Below, piece after piece: positions 31,497 to 40,246 of a DNA stretch of 64,000 bases. The first letter of the stretch is position 1. Every line of letters starts with the position of its first letter. The stretch comes from Thermotoga neapolitana DSM 4359 (GTDB lineage Bacteria > Thermotogota > Thermotogae > Thermotogales > Thermotogaceae), in the NCBI RefSeq assembly GCF_000018945.1, contig NC_011978.1:1644729-1708728 (forward strand), given 5' to 3'. Made by a program: the position numbers and the translations under genes. The notes below the pieces were generated by a model. That model was given only the letters and a program-made list of their open reading frames with translations, ran no database searches and had not been told where the DNA came from.

Positions 31497-31505
31497 TGAT
31501 ATAAT
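31497..31505 (+). promoter_or_regulatory. Extended -10 promoter for the nucleotidyltransferase gene
   Basis: TGATATAAT is TGn plus a perfect -10. The predicted transcript starts next to the AAAGGAGG ribosome site, so the leader is very short. Confidence 0.6.
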
Positions 31506-31524
31506 TTTTGAGAAAGGAGGTGTA

Positions 31525-32592
31525 ATGGTGAAAAAAGCGATTGTGCTCTGTGCGGGAAAAGGTACCAGACTCAGGCCCCTGACGTTCACCACCGCAAAAC
31601 ATCTCATACCCATCGCAAACAGGCCCATCCTTTTCTACAGTCTGGAAAACATTGCACGGGCTGGAATCGAAGAAGTAGGAATCGTCGTGAGTCCTTACAA
31701 CGCGGAGGAATTCAGAAAGGTTGTGGGGGACAACCCCTTCGGTCTGAAAATCACCTACATCGTTCAGGAAGAACCAAAAGGACTTGCCCACGCCGTCTGG
31801 GTCTCCAGGGACTTCCTCGGTGATGAAGACTTCATGATGTACCTTGGAGACAACCTTATCCTCGAAGATCTCAGAAAGTTCGTTGAAGATTTCGAGAGGT
31901 CAGACTATGCTGCCTCCATCCTGCTCTCACCGGTTAAAGACCCAACCCGTTTCGGTGTAGCCGTGATGGAAGGAGACAGGGTCGTAAAGGTCGTTGAAAA
32001 ACCAAAGGTTCCTCCAAGTAACCTCGCCATCGTGGGGCTGTACCTTTTCAGAAACAGGATCTTCGAGGGTATAGAGAACATAAAACCCTCCTGGAGGGGT
32101 GAACTTGAGATAACCGACGCCATAGAGTATCTCATAGAAAAAGGTGAGAAGGTAAAAGGATACATCATCTACGGCTGGTGGAAGGATACGGGAAAACCCG
32201 ATGATCTGCTGGAGGCCAACAGAAAAATCCTCATGGGAACAAACGAGGAGATCCTCGGTGAGGTGGACGACAAAACCACCATTCAGGGAGCAGTGATGAT
32301 CGGAAAAAATTCCAGGGTTGTTAACTCACTGATCAGAGGCCCCGTGGTCATAGGTGAAAACTGCCTCATAAAGGATACTTACGTGGGACCTTACACATCC
32401 ATCGGAAACAACGTGATCCTGGAAAGCTGTGAGATCGAAAACAGCATAGTGATGGACAGTTGCTCTATAGTGGGCATAGAAAAAAGGATAGACTCCTCCA
32501 TTCTGGGAAAGGGAGTTTCGGTCAGAAGTTCTGCAAGAAGACCTGCAACTTTGAGTCTCATTCTGGGAGACATGAGCAGGGTGGAATTTTAA
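31525..32592 (+). CDS. Sugar-1-phosphate nucleotidyltransferase (long glucose-1-phosphate thymidylyltransferase type)
   Basis: This 355-residue protein has an N-terminal nucleotidyltransferase domain with LCAGKGTRLRPLTFTTAKHL and MYLGDNL, and GLYLF in the sugar-binding part. A C-terminal left-handed beta-helix with hexapeptide repeats spans about residues 245-335. It belongs to the long RmlA-like group that makes dTDP-glucose or a related nucleotide sugar. No rhamnose or other sugar-pathway genes flank it, so the product is uncertain. It stands alone between its own promoter and a terminator. ATG 31525 is followed by an in-frame GTG that has better ribosome-site spacing. Confidence 0.83.
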   Translation: MVKKAIVLCAGKGTRLRPLTFTTAKHLIPIANRPILFYSLENIARAGIEEVGIVVSPYNAEEFRKVVGDNPFGLKITYIVQEEPKGLAHAVWVSRDFLGDEDFMMYLGDNLILEDLRKFVEDFERSDYAASILLSPVKDPTRFGVAVMEGDRVVKVVEKPKVPPSNLAIVGLYLFRNRIFEGIENIKPSWRGELEITDAIEYLIEKGEKVKGYIIYGWWKDTGKPDDLLEANRKILMGTNEEILGEVDDKTTIQGAVMIGKNSRVVNSLIRGPVVIGENCLIKDTYVGPYTSIGNNVILESCEIENSIVMDSCSIVGIEKRIDSSILGKGVSVRSSARRPATLSLILGDMSRVEF

Positions 32593-32613
32593 AAGAGGGG
32601 CTTTCGCCCCTCT
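32590..32613 (-). terminator. Terminator shared by convergent genes, best for secF
   Basis: The perfect stem AGAGGGGC (32594-32601) and GCCCCTCT (32606-32613) has a 4-base loop. On the minus strand it is followed by TTTAAAATT, directly after the secF stop. On the plus strand no U tract follows, so it ends the nucleotidyltransferase transcript less well. Confidence 0.75.
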
Positions 32614-33491
32614 CACTTTGACCATTTCACAACGATGGGGGAGACCACGTACAGAGAAGAGTAGGTTCCTATCACCGTCCCTATCGTCATTCCAAAGGCG
32701 AAAGGTTTTACGGCGTTTCCCGCAAACAGCAGCAAGACGAAGACGACGAAGAACGTGGTAAGAGAGGTGTTGATCGTTCTGGCAAGTACCTGGTTTATGC
32801 TCATGTTCACGATGTTAGCCATATTCCTTCCACGGTATCTCCTCATGTTCTCTCTGATCCTGTCCGAAAGAACGATGGTGTCGTTCAACGAATAGCCAAG
32901 CAGCGTCAGAAAGGCTGCAACGGCAGCCACGTTGATCTCGTACCCGAAGAGCGAGAAAAAGCCCATTGTGATGAGAACATCGTGAACGAGAGCAACGATC
33001 GCTGCCACACCGAACACGAATCTGAACCGTATGGTGATGTAGATGAGGAGAACCACCAGCGCCACCAAAATGGCTGTCCATGTACCCCTCCTGATCTCCT
33101 CTGCTGCTGTCCCACTGATTTCGTTGAAAGAAACAACCTTCCCCGGAAGAAGACTTTCGAGTTCTTTTTGAATTCTCTCCTTTTCATCTGGTTCGTAGGT
33201 TTTGGGAACGACTATCGAATACTTCAGAACGCTTGCAGGATCTCCCGCGGAGCGCACCTGAACGATCCTGGCCGTTGCGAATTCATCGGAGATCCGAGAG
33301 ATCGCGTTTCTTATATCGGACTCTGTGATCTCCACGTTTTCAAAGCGCACGATGATTTCGGAGCCACCTGTGAACTCCACTCCGAAGTTGAAGCCTTTTG
33401 TGAATATCGAGACGAGAGAAACCACTATCAGTATCAGTGAAACCGTTATGAAGAACTTCGATTTTCCCATGAAATCGATCTCTCTTCTCAT
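32613..33491 (-). CDS. secF: Protein translocase subunit SecF
   Basis: SecF works with SecD to drive late steps of Sec-dependent export using the ion gradient. The 292-residue protein has six predicted membrane helices, the periplasmic domain after helix 1 (GVEFTGGSEIIV), and the conserved GYSLNDTIVLSDRIREN motif in the membrane. The start overlaps the secD stop as ATGA. SecD and SecF are separate proteins here. Confidence 0.96.
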   Translation of the reverse strand: MRREIDFMGKSKFFITVSLILIVVSLVSIFTKGFNFGVEFTGGSEIIVRFENVEITESDIRNAISRISDEFATARIVQVRSAGDPASVLKYSIVVPKTYEPDEKERIQKELESLLPGKVVSFNEISGTAAEEIRRGTWTAILVALVVLLIYITIRFRFVFGVAAIVALVHDVLITMGFFSLFGYEINVAAVAAFLTLLGYSLNDTIVLSDRIRENMRRYRGRNMANIVNMSINQVLARTINTSLTTFFVVFVLLLFAGNAVKPFAFGMTIGTVIGTYSSLYVVSPIVVKWSK

Positions 33492-34885
33492 TGTTTGCTC
33501 CCTCCCTGAGCTTCTTCAACCCGGGGCGGTTTTATGAGAGGAGCGAGGCTGTCGAGGAGAAGTCTGCTGAACACGAGGTTCACAAAGATACTGCCGAGAA
33601 CACCGATTATCAACGTGATGGCAAACCCCTTGATGGTTCCCGTTCCGAAATAGTAGAGTATGAGTCCGGTGAGGATGGTTGTGATGTTCGCATCCAGAAT
33701 CGTCGAAAGCGATCTGTCGAAACCTGCCGCTATGGATGTCTTAACGGGTTTTCCTGATCTCATTTCTTCCTTTATTCTTTCGTATATGATCACATTCCCG
33801 TCCACCGTCGTTCCGATGGTGAGGATGATACCCGCTATACCGGGAAGGGTGAGTATGAACTTACCGGCTGCCATCACACCAAGAAGAAGTATCGTGTTGT
33901 AGATGAGGGCAAGGTCTGCAACAAGCCCCATCGTTCTGTAATAAACCAGCATGTACACAAGGACAAGGATAAGTCCCATTATTCCTGCTTTCAGAGAAGC
34001 ATCGATCACGTCACGACCAAGAAGCGGCGCCACCCATCCAGAGGAGGTCTTCACAAGTCTTGCAGGTAAAGCACCACTTCTCAAAATGGCGGCAAGCTGT
34101 TTTGCCTCTTCGAGGGAGAAGTTTCCTGTTATCTCGGCCTTTCCATCCGGTATGATGGCAACAACCTGCCCTGCAAACTGCACAACGTCATCCAGAACGA
34201 TCGCAAGCCTTTTCTTTGGATCGTAAGTACCTTCGGGAACGTAAAGGGCCTGTGTGATCTTTTTGAATTTGTCCACGTATTCTTTGGCAAGTTCAAACGA
34301 AACTTTGTAACCGTATCTTCCCGCTCTCGTTTCTACCTCTGGCCTGGCGTAGACGATCCGTGGTGCTTCAAGAACCAGGTCTTTCCTTCCCATTATCTCC
34401 TTCTTCACAAGGTACCATTTTCCGTCTCTTCCTTTGAGCCAGGTCGCCTTTTCTCTTTTAGCTTCAAGAGAGAGCTCTGGTACCTTGTAAGGATCTTCAC
34501 CGTCGTATTCGTCCAGCACCTGGGCAAAATAGAGCACACCCGTTGAACCTATGAGTTTTTCTGCCTGAACGGTATCGGTTGCACCGGGTATTTCCACGAC
34601 TATGTAGGATCTGTTCTCGCGGAACACTTTCTTCACGGACGCTTCAGTGTAGCCGGCCGCATCGAGCCTGTTTCTCAGAACCGTCCACACGTCGTCGACC
34701 ACATCGGAAGGGGTCTCCGTTCCCTCTTCCACTTCAACGAGATACTCTATCCTCGCACCACCTTTTATATCCAGTCCAAGGCGAATGTTGGATGTCCATC
34801 CTCCCTTACTGGGCCAGAAGAGGGCCAGTAGAGCACCGACCAGTACGATCAGCACTACCACAAGCCTTACCCTGTCTCCCCTCAT
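33488..34885 (-). CDS. secD: Protein translocase subunit SecD
   Basis: The 465-residue protein has an N-terminal helix, a large external domain with LGLDIKGGARIEYLV and the P1 region, and a C-terminal six-helix bundle with the TIGTTVDGNVIIYERIKEE motif. It pairs with SecF downstream and YajC upstream, the usual accessory complex of the SecYEG channel. ATG 34885 follows AGGAGGGA. Confidence 0.96.
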   Translation of the reverse strand: MRGDRVRLVVVLIVLVGALLALFWPSKGGWTSNIRLGLDIKGGARIEYLVEVEEGTETPSDVVDDVWTVLRNRLDAAGYTEASVKKVFRENRSYIVVEIPGATDTVQAEKLIGSTGVLYFAQVLDEYDGEDPYKVPELSLEAKREKATWLKGRDGKWYLVKKEIMGRKDLVLEAPRIVYARPEVETRAGRYGYKVSFELAKEYVDKFKKITQALYVPEGTYDPKKRLAIVLDDVVQFAGQVVAIIPDGKAEITGNFSLEEAKQLAAILRSGALPARLVKTSSGWVAPLLGRDVIDASLKAGIMGLILVLVYMLVYYRTMGLVADLALIYNTILLLGVMAAGKFILTLPGIAGIILTIGTTVDGNVIIYERIKEEMRSGKPVKTSIAAGFDRSLSTILDANITTILTGLILYYFGTGTIKGFAITLIIGVLGSIFVNLVFSRLLLDSLAPLIKPPRVEEAQGGSKQ

Positions 34886-34888
34886 CGG

Positions 34889-35230
34889 TTATCCCTCCTG
34901 ATTCTTCTCCTTTATGACGGTGGATATGGCCCTTTTTGTGATTTCAAGTTCTGTGGCGTTGGCAGTTTTGATCTTTACGGTGTCTTTCTTGATATCGATG
35001 ACCTTTCCAACGATACCACCTATCGTGACAACTGTGTCTCCCCGTTTCAGCTGACTCAGCATCTGCTGAAACTGCTTTTCTCTTCTTCTCTGTGGAAGGA
35101 TGATCAGAAAGTAGAAGATCGCTATGAAGAAGATCAGCATGAAGAGGAGACTTCCCCAGCCACTGCTTGCCGGGGCTGTGGCACTGCCGTTTGAAGCACC
35201 TGGAGCTGCTGCGTAGATGATCTCAGGCAT
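34889..35230 (-). CDS. yajC: Preprotein translocase subunit YajC
   Basis: This 113-residue single-span protein has an N-terminal Ala/Ser-rich stretch, a membrane helix (about residues 28-48, LLFMLIFFIAIFYFLIILPQ) followed by RRREKQFQQM and a small beta-rich domain with GDTVVTIGGIVGKV. It associates with SecDF. ATG 35230 has GGGAGG eight bases upstream; its first codons overlap the restored end of the ECF S-component gene. Confidence 0.94.
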   Translation of the reverse strand: MPEIIYAAAPGASNGSATAPASSGWGSLLFMLIFFIAIFYFLIILPQRRREKQFQQMLSQLKRGDTVVTIGGIVGKVIDIKKDTVKIKTANATELEITKRAISTVIKEKNQEG

Positions 35231-35725
35231 TCTCCTTTCCTCCCTTCTCAAGTATCAATTGAAGTCTTCTATAGACGAGTGGAACAAGAACAAATTGAAG
35301 CACAATACCGGGAATCCCCGTGGTGAAGCTCAGAAGAATCGAGGTGAGCGGCTGAAGTTTTATTCCAATGAGTGCTCCTAAAGCGTAATAAGATACCGAG
35401 TAAACCAGTCTGCCAAGAAGAACCGCAACGGCGAGTCTGAGGAAATATTTTTCTTCTCCATCACCCCCAGAATGAAACCGTACACGAAGACTTCAGGAAT
35501 CATGAACAGAAACATCGGAAAGGGTGGCATACCCATGGTCAGAAAAGACAGAACCGGAAGAAGCCCTCCAACAATCCCTCCCACAAAAGCACCGGAAACC
35601 GCTCCGGCGAGCATGGCGACCAGATGAAGCGGCAGAAACATCCTGCCAAGGTTCACCAGATGCAGAAGGTAGGCGAGGGCAACTCCAACGGCCAGCCACA
35701 TGGCTGTGTAGGTCAACTTTTTCAT
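35223..35725 (-). pseudogene. ECF-type S-component membrane protein, broken by a one-base frameshift
   Basis: The first 88 residues form membrane helices with an ECF S-component look (AGAVSGAFVGGIVGGLLPV and MGMPPFPMFLFMIPE). As written the frame ends at 35378 after a short non-hydrophobic tail. At the run of five T at 35448-35452 (A5 on the coding strand) one added base restores a hydrophobic continuation (YFLRLAVAVLLGRLVYSVSY, then about 60 more residues) to a stop at 35223. The restored protein is 167 residues and overlaps yajC by 8 bases, like other genes here. It overlaps the ribF stop by ATGA, so riboflavin or a flavin precursor is a plausible substrate. A homopolymer error is the simplest alternative. 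Confidence 0.7.
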
Positions 35726-36612
35726 TCACCATCACCCCTTCTGGATAACTTCGAATTGATTATATCATCCATCAATCGTTTTGCAGTCTCGACGTCCTGA
35801 GTGATCGTATTTTTCAACTCCTCAATTGAGTTGAACTTCTTTTCTGGTCTTATGAACTTCAGAACCTCCACCTTCAGGTGGGCACCGTACAGATCTCCCT
35901 CGAAATCCAGTATGTAGACCTCGTACTTCACGTGCGTGGAATCGCTCACGGTGGGTCTGAACCCCACGTTCATGACACCGAATTTCTCTTCCTGATTCGG
36001 CAAATTCACTTTCACAAGATATACTCCGTTTTTCAAATTCACGAGTTTTTCTCTTCCCCTGTCGATGTTGGCCGTTGGAAACCCAAGTTTTCTTCCGAAC
36101 TGCCTGTCTCTGTAGACAATCCCTGATATCTCATAGTACCTGCCAAGATAGGGTGGTATCTCTTCCACCCTTCCCTCCTGGACGAGTTTTCTGATCAGAG
36201 AACTGCTCACTTTCTTTCCGTTAACGATTGTGTCGGGCACTTCGTACACTTCCAGTCCGTTTTTTCTCAAAAAAGAAGTATCCCCTTCGGCGTTCTTTCC
36301 GAACCTGAAGTCCCTTCCAACGACCACTCCGAAGACACCTGGCAAATACTTTTCGACAAATTCTTTCGGCGACAGGTCTTTGATCTGAAAAAAATCCAGT
36401 ACGACCACTTCCGAAAATCTTGAAAGAATCGCCACTCTCTCTTCTACAGACAACAAAAGTCCTGGAAAATCGGGTGAGAGATATTCAGGGGGATGAGAAA
36501 TGGTGAACACAAGAGCGGGCATCTTCTTTGAAGAGGCCACTTCCCTGAGTTTCTCAAGAACCCTGCGATGCCCGATGTGTACTCCGTCGAAAACACCGAT
36601 GCTGACAACCAT
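35722..36612 (-). CDS. ribF: Bifunctional riboflavin kinase/FMN adenylyltransferase
   Basis: RibF converts riboflavin to FMN and then FAD. The 296-residue protein has an N-terminal nucleotidyltransferase domain with SIGVFDGVHIGH, GRDFRFGKN and SSSLIRKLVQEG, and a C-terminal kinase domain with GRKLGFPTANI and GVYLV. By memory it is clearly diverged from the T. maritima protein, whose structure is known, which is one reason to place the window in a sister species. It is coupled to the membrane protein gene downstream. Confidence 0.95.
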   Translation of the reverse strand: MVVSIGVFDGVHIGHRRVLEKLREVASSKKMPALVFTISHPPEYLSPDFPGLLLSVEERVAILSRFSEVVVLDFFQIKDLSPKEFVEKYLPGVFGVVVGRDFRFGKNAEGDTSFLRKNGLEVYEVPDTIVNGKKVSSSLIRKLVQEGRVEEIPPYLGRYYEISGIVYRDRQFGRKLGFPTANIDRGREKLVNLKNGVYLVKVNLPNQEEKFGVMNVGFRPTVSDSTHVKYEVYILDFEGDLYGAHLKVEVLKFIRPEKKFNSIEELKNTITQDVETAKRLMDDIINSKLSRRGDGE

Positions 36613-36616
36613 TCTT

Positions 36617-37546
36617 TCACCTCATGTTGAAAACCTTCTTCAATTTCAAAACACGTTCGTTCCTGCCCTGTCTTTTCAATGTACGAAGAAAAGAAGCGTT
36701 TCTTTCTGCCTCCGCAAGTGCAAGAAGGTTTCCTTCTTCATCGAAAACTCTCACCGTGTCTTCCTTCCTGAACTCATCCCATTCTTTCAGCATCTCCAGA
36801 AACACCTGAGATCCGTTGAGGATCCTTTCGGAAAAATCCTGAAATATCACCACGCGCGGGAGCCACTCCAGGCACCTCTCCATCGGTATCACTCTGTTTT
36901 CTATTTCCTCCGGCGATGCTTCGAAGACGTTGAGACTTTCTTCGAGGGTGTGCGGCCCCACGCTCTCTCTCACAAGCTCTACAGCGGTCGCTCCACAACC
37001 CAGCCTGTATCCGATGTCCATGCAGAGAGACCTCACATAGGTTCCGGGTGAGACTTCCACCCTGAAAGAGACGGTCTTTCCCTCTATCACTACATCCCAG
37101 ATTTTGAAGATCTTCACCCTCTTTGGAGGAAGTCTTATGATTTTACCCTCTCTTGCCAGTTTGTAGAGCCGCTCACCCCTGTATTTCTTTGCAGAGTAAG
37201 CCGGCGGCACCTGATCGTACTCTCCAACGAAAGAAAAGATGGCCTCTTTTATCTCCTCTTCCGTGACGTTGCATTCTCTTTCCTCAACGACTTCTCCAGT
37301 TATGTCGAAGGTCTCTGTAATCAATCCGAGTTTCATCTTCACCCAGTAGACCTTGTTCAGGTTCTTGTAGAACTCAAGAAGACGCGTTCCCTGGTTCACC
37401 CCTAGAATGAGCACACCGCAGGCAAAAGGATCCAGGGTTCCACCGTGTCCCACTTTACGTGTTTTCAGTTTCTTCCGTACCTCATCCACCACATCGTGTG
37501 AGGTTGGACCTTTTGGTTTGTACGCTACAAGGATTCCGTGTTTCAT
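36617..37546 (-). CDS. truB: tRNA pseudouridine(55) synthase
   Basis: TruB makes pseudouridine 55 in the T arm of tRNAs. The 309-residue protein opens with LVAYKPKGPTSHDVV and has the catalytic motif GGTLDPFACGVLILGVN with its nucleophilic Asp. GTYVRSLCMDIGYRLGC follows, and the C-terminal part carries a PUA-like domain (KEDTVRVFDEEGNLLALAE). It overlaps rbfA by ATGA. The rbfA-truB-ribF order is common in bacteria. Confidence 0.96.
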   Translation of the reverse strand: MKHGILVAYKPKGPTSHDVVDEVRKKLKTRKVGHGGTLDPFACGVLILGVNQGTRLLEFYKNLNKVYWVKMKLGLITETFDITGEVVEERECNVTEEEIKEAIFSFVGEYDQVPPAYSAKKYRGERLYKLAREGKIIRLPPKRVKIFKIWDVVIEGKTVSFRVEVSPGTYVRSLCMDIGYRLGCGATAVELVRESVGPHTLEESLNVFEASPEEIENRVIPMERCLEWLPRVVIFQDFSERILNGSQVFLEMLKEWDEFRKEDTVRVFDEEGNLLALAEAERNASFLRTLKRQGRNERVLKLKKVFNMR

Positions 37547-37932
37547 TCTTTGTCTTCACCTTCCTCTTCTTCGCGTTTAAACGGATCGAATCCCAGTTGA
37601 TTCAGCAGCTGATGTACCCTGACGCTCGCTTCTATTCCCTTGTCTTCGTAGAAGCGAATCTCTGGAGCAACGTAGAGTTTCAGATTCTTTGCCACATAGG
37701 TTCTGAAGAATCCCTTTGCCCTGTTCAGTATCTCCACTGCTTCCCTTCGCTCCTCAGGGCTTCCCAGAAAACTCACATAGACGTCAGCGTATCTCTTGTC
37801 TTTTGAAAGTTCGACGCGAGAGAAGGTCACAAATTCTTTCTTCAAACGCGGGTCCCTCAACTGTTGAAGTGCCTCGGTCAGAAGTTTTTGTATCTCCGAT
37901 TCCAGCATCGCCTTTCTATAGAGAGGATGCAT
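37543..37932 (-). CDS. rbfA: 30S ribosome-binding factor A
   Basis: RbfA assists late maturation of the 30S subunit and 5'-end processing of 16S rRNA. The 129-residue protein is a single KH-type domain with DPRLKKEFVTFSRVELSKDK and an acidic C-terminal tail. ATG 37932 is chosen because the upstream in-frame GTG at 37941 is part of GGAGGTG. Confidence 0.94.
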   Translation of the reverse strand: MHPLYRKAMLESEIQKLLTEALQQLRDPRLKKEFVTFSRVELSKDKRYADVYVSFLGSPEERREAVEILNRAKGFFRTYVAKNLKLYVAPEIRFYEDKGIEASVRVHQLLNQLGFDPFKREEEEGEDKE

Positions 37933-37944
37933 TCTTTTCACCTC

Positions 37945-38808
37945 CTAATCCAGGCTCAGAAACTCCTTTGCCTTCTCGTATTTTTCTCTGGTTCTCTCAA
38001 AAACTCTTAAAACAACACGTGGCTTCAGCCTGAGAGTGTTCAGAGCAAAAGGAGAAAGAACAGGATCACCCCACGAGAGGGACGCACCTTTCATCATGAG
38101 ATTCGCCAGGACATCTCCAACATGGACCATCGACACCTGATTGATGAACAGTTCGTTCGGATTTGCTTCAACTCGATGATGATAGTCCGCGGTGAAAACG
38201 AGAAGATCCGGAAAATTCCAGTTTTTCAGAAGTTTTGCTCCAACTTCGGTGTGAGGGGGCACCTCCAGTTCCTCTTCGACTTCGATCAGGTTCTTCTTCA
38301 ACTTCTGAGCGATTTTTACCTCCATTTCCAGAACGTCGGAGAGAAGAAAGTCGTAAACCACTTTTCCTATGTCGTGAAGCAGGCCCGCTATGAAGATCTC
38401 TTCCTTCAGCGGATAACCAACTGTTTCTGCAATGGTCTCCGAGGCAACAGCCGTTGCTATGAAATGCGCCCAGAGTTTTTCTCTGTCGATGCTGGAAGAT
38501 CCGTTCTTGAAGATCATATCGTAGGTGAAAACGCTCAAAGCGAGGTTCCTGACGGTCTTGAATCCCAGTATCATGACTGCTTCACTCAGGGTTGTTATTT
38601 TCCGGGGAATCCCGTAATAAGCAGAATTTGCAAGCTTCAAGACCCTGGCACTGAGACTCGCATCCATCATGAGGGTGCTGGCAACTTCCGAGGAAGAAGC
38701 ATCTGGTTTTGAACACACTGCCACTATCCTTTGAACAACAATGTTTGGAGATGGAAGTTTGTCGATACCCTCGAGTATCTTATCGATTATCTTCAGTGCC
38801 ATGATCAT
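37945..38808 (-). CDS. HDOD domain signalling protein
   Basis: This protein of about 287 residues is an HDOD domain (about residues 15-220). It shows LMMDASLSARVLKLANSAYY and ILGFKTVRNLALSV, and it keeps HDIGKV, which looks like an HD motif, although HDOD proteins generally lack phosphohydrolase activity. They act in signal output, often next to two-component genes. The start lies inside the 3' end of the histidine kinase gene (29-base overlap), which supports joint function. ATG 38802 is an alternative start; neither has a strong ribosome site. Confidence 0.88.
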   Translation of the reverse strand: MIMALKIIDKILEGIDKLPSPNIVVQRIVAVCSKPDASSSEVASTLMMDASLSARVLKLANSAYYGIPRKITTLSEAVMILGFKTVRNLALSVFTYDMIFKNGSSSIDREKLWAHFIATAVASETIAETVGYPLKEEIFIAGLLHDIGKVVYDFLLSDVLEMEVKIAQKLKKNLIEVEEELEVPPHTEVGAKLLKNWNFPDLLVFTADYHHRVEANPNELFINQVSMVHVGDVLANLMMKGASLSWGDPVLSPFALNTLRLKPRVVLRVFERTREKYEKAKEFLSLD

Positions 38809-40237
38809 ACGGGATCCACACGAAAAACCTGGATCCCTTCCCCTCCTCACTCTCAACCCATATTCTTCCGCCGTGGAGTTCCACGATCTCTTTTGTGATG
38901 GCAAGTCCCAGACCCGTTCCAGAAACTTCGTAAGTCAAGGAAGAGTCAACTCTGTAGAACTGTTCGAAGATCTTTTCTCTGGCGTGTTCCGGTATCCCTA
39001 TACCGTTGTCTTCCACAACGATGAGGATTCCATTTTCATCTTTGTCCAGAACCACCTTCACGTATTTTTCTGGTTCATCCTTCTTCGAGTACTTCACGCC
39101 GTTGCTCAGAAGGTTCAAAAGAACCTGTTTCATCCTCGTTGGATCGACTTCCGCCTCGAAACAGGGAACCTTCTTTTCCAGAAAGACTTTTACACCCTGA
39201 GAAGCTGCGAACTCCTTGATGGCACCGACGGCACTTTCCAACAACTCACAAATGTTGGTTTTTTCCTTTTTTATCTGCAGTGCTTTTCTTTCGAGTCTGG
39301 AGAAATCTAGCAGTTCGTTGAGGAGATTTTCAAGGTGATTGCTCTGATCGAGTACAACTTCCAAGAATTCCTTCAGGGTATCCGTGTCGAGTTCCTCCAG
39401 ACTGTTATACATGGTCTCCGTGTAGGCTTTTATGGCAGTTAAAGGAGTTCTGAGCTCATGGGATATGTTCGCAACGAACTCTGTCTTCATCCTGTCTATG
39501 CGTTTTAGCCTTTCCAGTTCCTTCGATGCCGTGATGTTTTCCACGATCGTCAGAGCCTGTGTTTCACCGTTGTAGAGCAAAGGAATGGAAGTGATGGAAA
39601 AGAACTTATCCTCAGATTCGATCTCTCCAGTTCTCTGAACCCCAAGCGAGATCGCCTCTTCTGAAATTTCCATCGCCTTCTTCATAACTTCTTCCGGGAA
39701 ATTTTCCCTTGCGAATCTCTCGTTCTGAAAACGTATTTCTCCGTTTGAATAAACGAAGATACCTTCCGGAAGGTTGTTGAGTATGGTGTTCACGTAATCA
39801 TAAGTTTCTTCAAGTTCTCTGTAGAGCCTGACGTTTTCCAGTACGATGGAAGAAAGAAACGAAAAAATTCTGAAGATCTCCGTCTCTTCCATCGAAGGCT
39901 GGTGATCCATGAAAACAATCAGACTCCCGAAGGACCTTCCGAGTTTGACCAGGGGTATGATTCCGACGTATCCTCCTGCTTCTTCCACAAAAGCCGGGGA
40001 TGCCTGTTTCGTAGCCCATTCTATGAACTCCTCGAATCTTGAAACATCGAGTTCTCTTCCCAGCACAACCCGCTTGTTTTCGTCGACCAGAACCAGATCG
40101 TTCACATCGACGACCTTCTTCACAAGGTTCAACAAACTGAGAAGGACATCCCTCTCTTCCTTTACGTTGGAAAACTCCATTATCAAAATAGAAAGAAGCA
40201 AGAGCAACTTATCGGTTCGTTCCTGGGTTTTATCCAT
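38780..40237 (-). CDS. Sensor histidine kinase (HK853 type)
   Basis: The 485-residue protein has a hydrophobic N-terminal stretch (residues 11-20), a GAF-like sensor region (about 25-140), a PAS region (about 145-240), a HisKA dimerisation domain with phospho-acceptor H260 (NISHELRTPLTA) and a HATPase domain with LLNLLSNGVKYS, DNGIGIP and GTGLGLAI. The numbering of H260 equals that of T. maritima HK853, the well-studied model kinase. Its known partner RR468 is not encoded here. The downstream overlapping HDOD gene is the most likely linked component. Confidence 0.95.
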   Translation of the reverse strand: MDKTQERTDKLLLLLSILIMEFSNVKEERDVLLSLLNLVKKVVDVNDLVLVDENKRVVLGRELDVSRFEEFIEWATKQASPAFVEEAGGYVGIIPLVKLGRSFGSLIVFMDHQPSMEETEIFRIFSFLSSIVLENVRLYRELEETYDYVNTILNNLPEGIFVYSNGEIRFQNERFARENFPEEVMKKAMEISEEAISLGVQRTGEIESEDKFFSITSIPLLYNGETQALTIVENITASKELERLKRIDRMKTEFVANISHELRTPLTAIKAYTETMYNSLEELDTDTLKEFLEVVLDQSNHLENLLNELLDFSRLERKALQIKKEKTNICELLESAVGAIKEFAASQGVKVFLEKKVPCFEAEVDPTRMKQVLLNLLSNGVKYSKKDEPEKYVKVVLDKDENGILIVVEDNGIGIPEHAREKIFEQFYRVDSSLTYEVSGTGLGLAITKEIVELHGGRIWVESEEGKGSRFFVWIPYDHGTEDNR

Positions 40238-40246
40238 CTAGATCGT

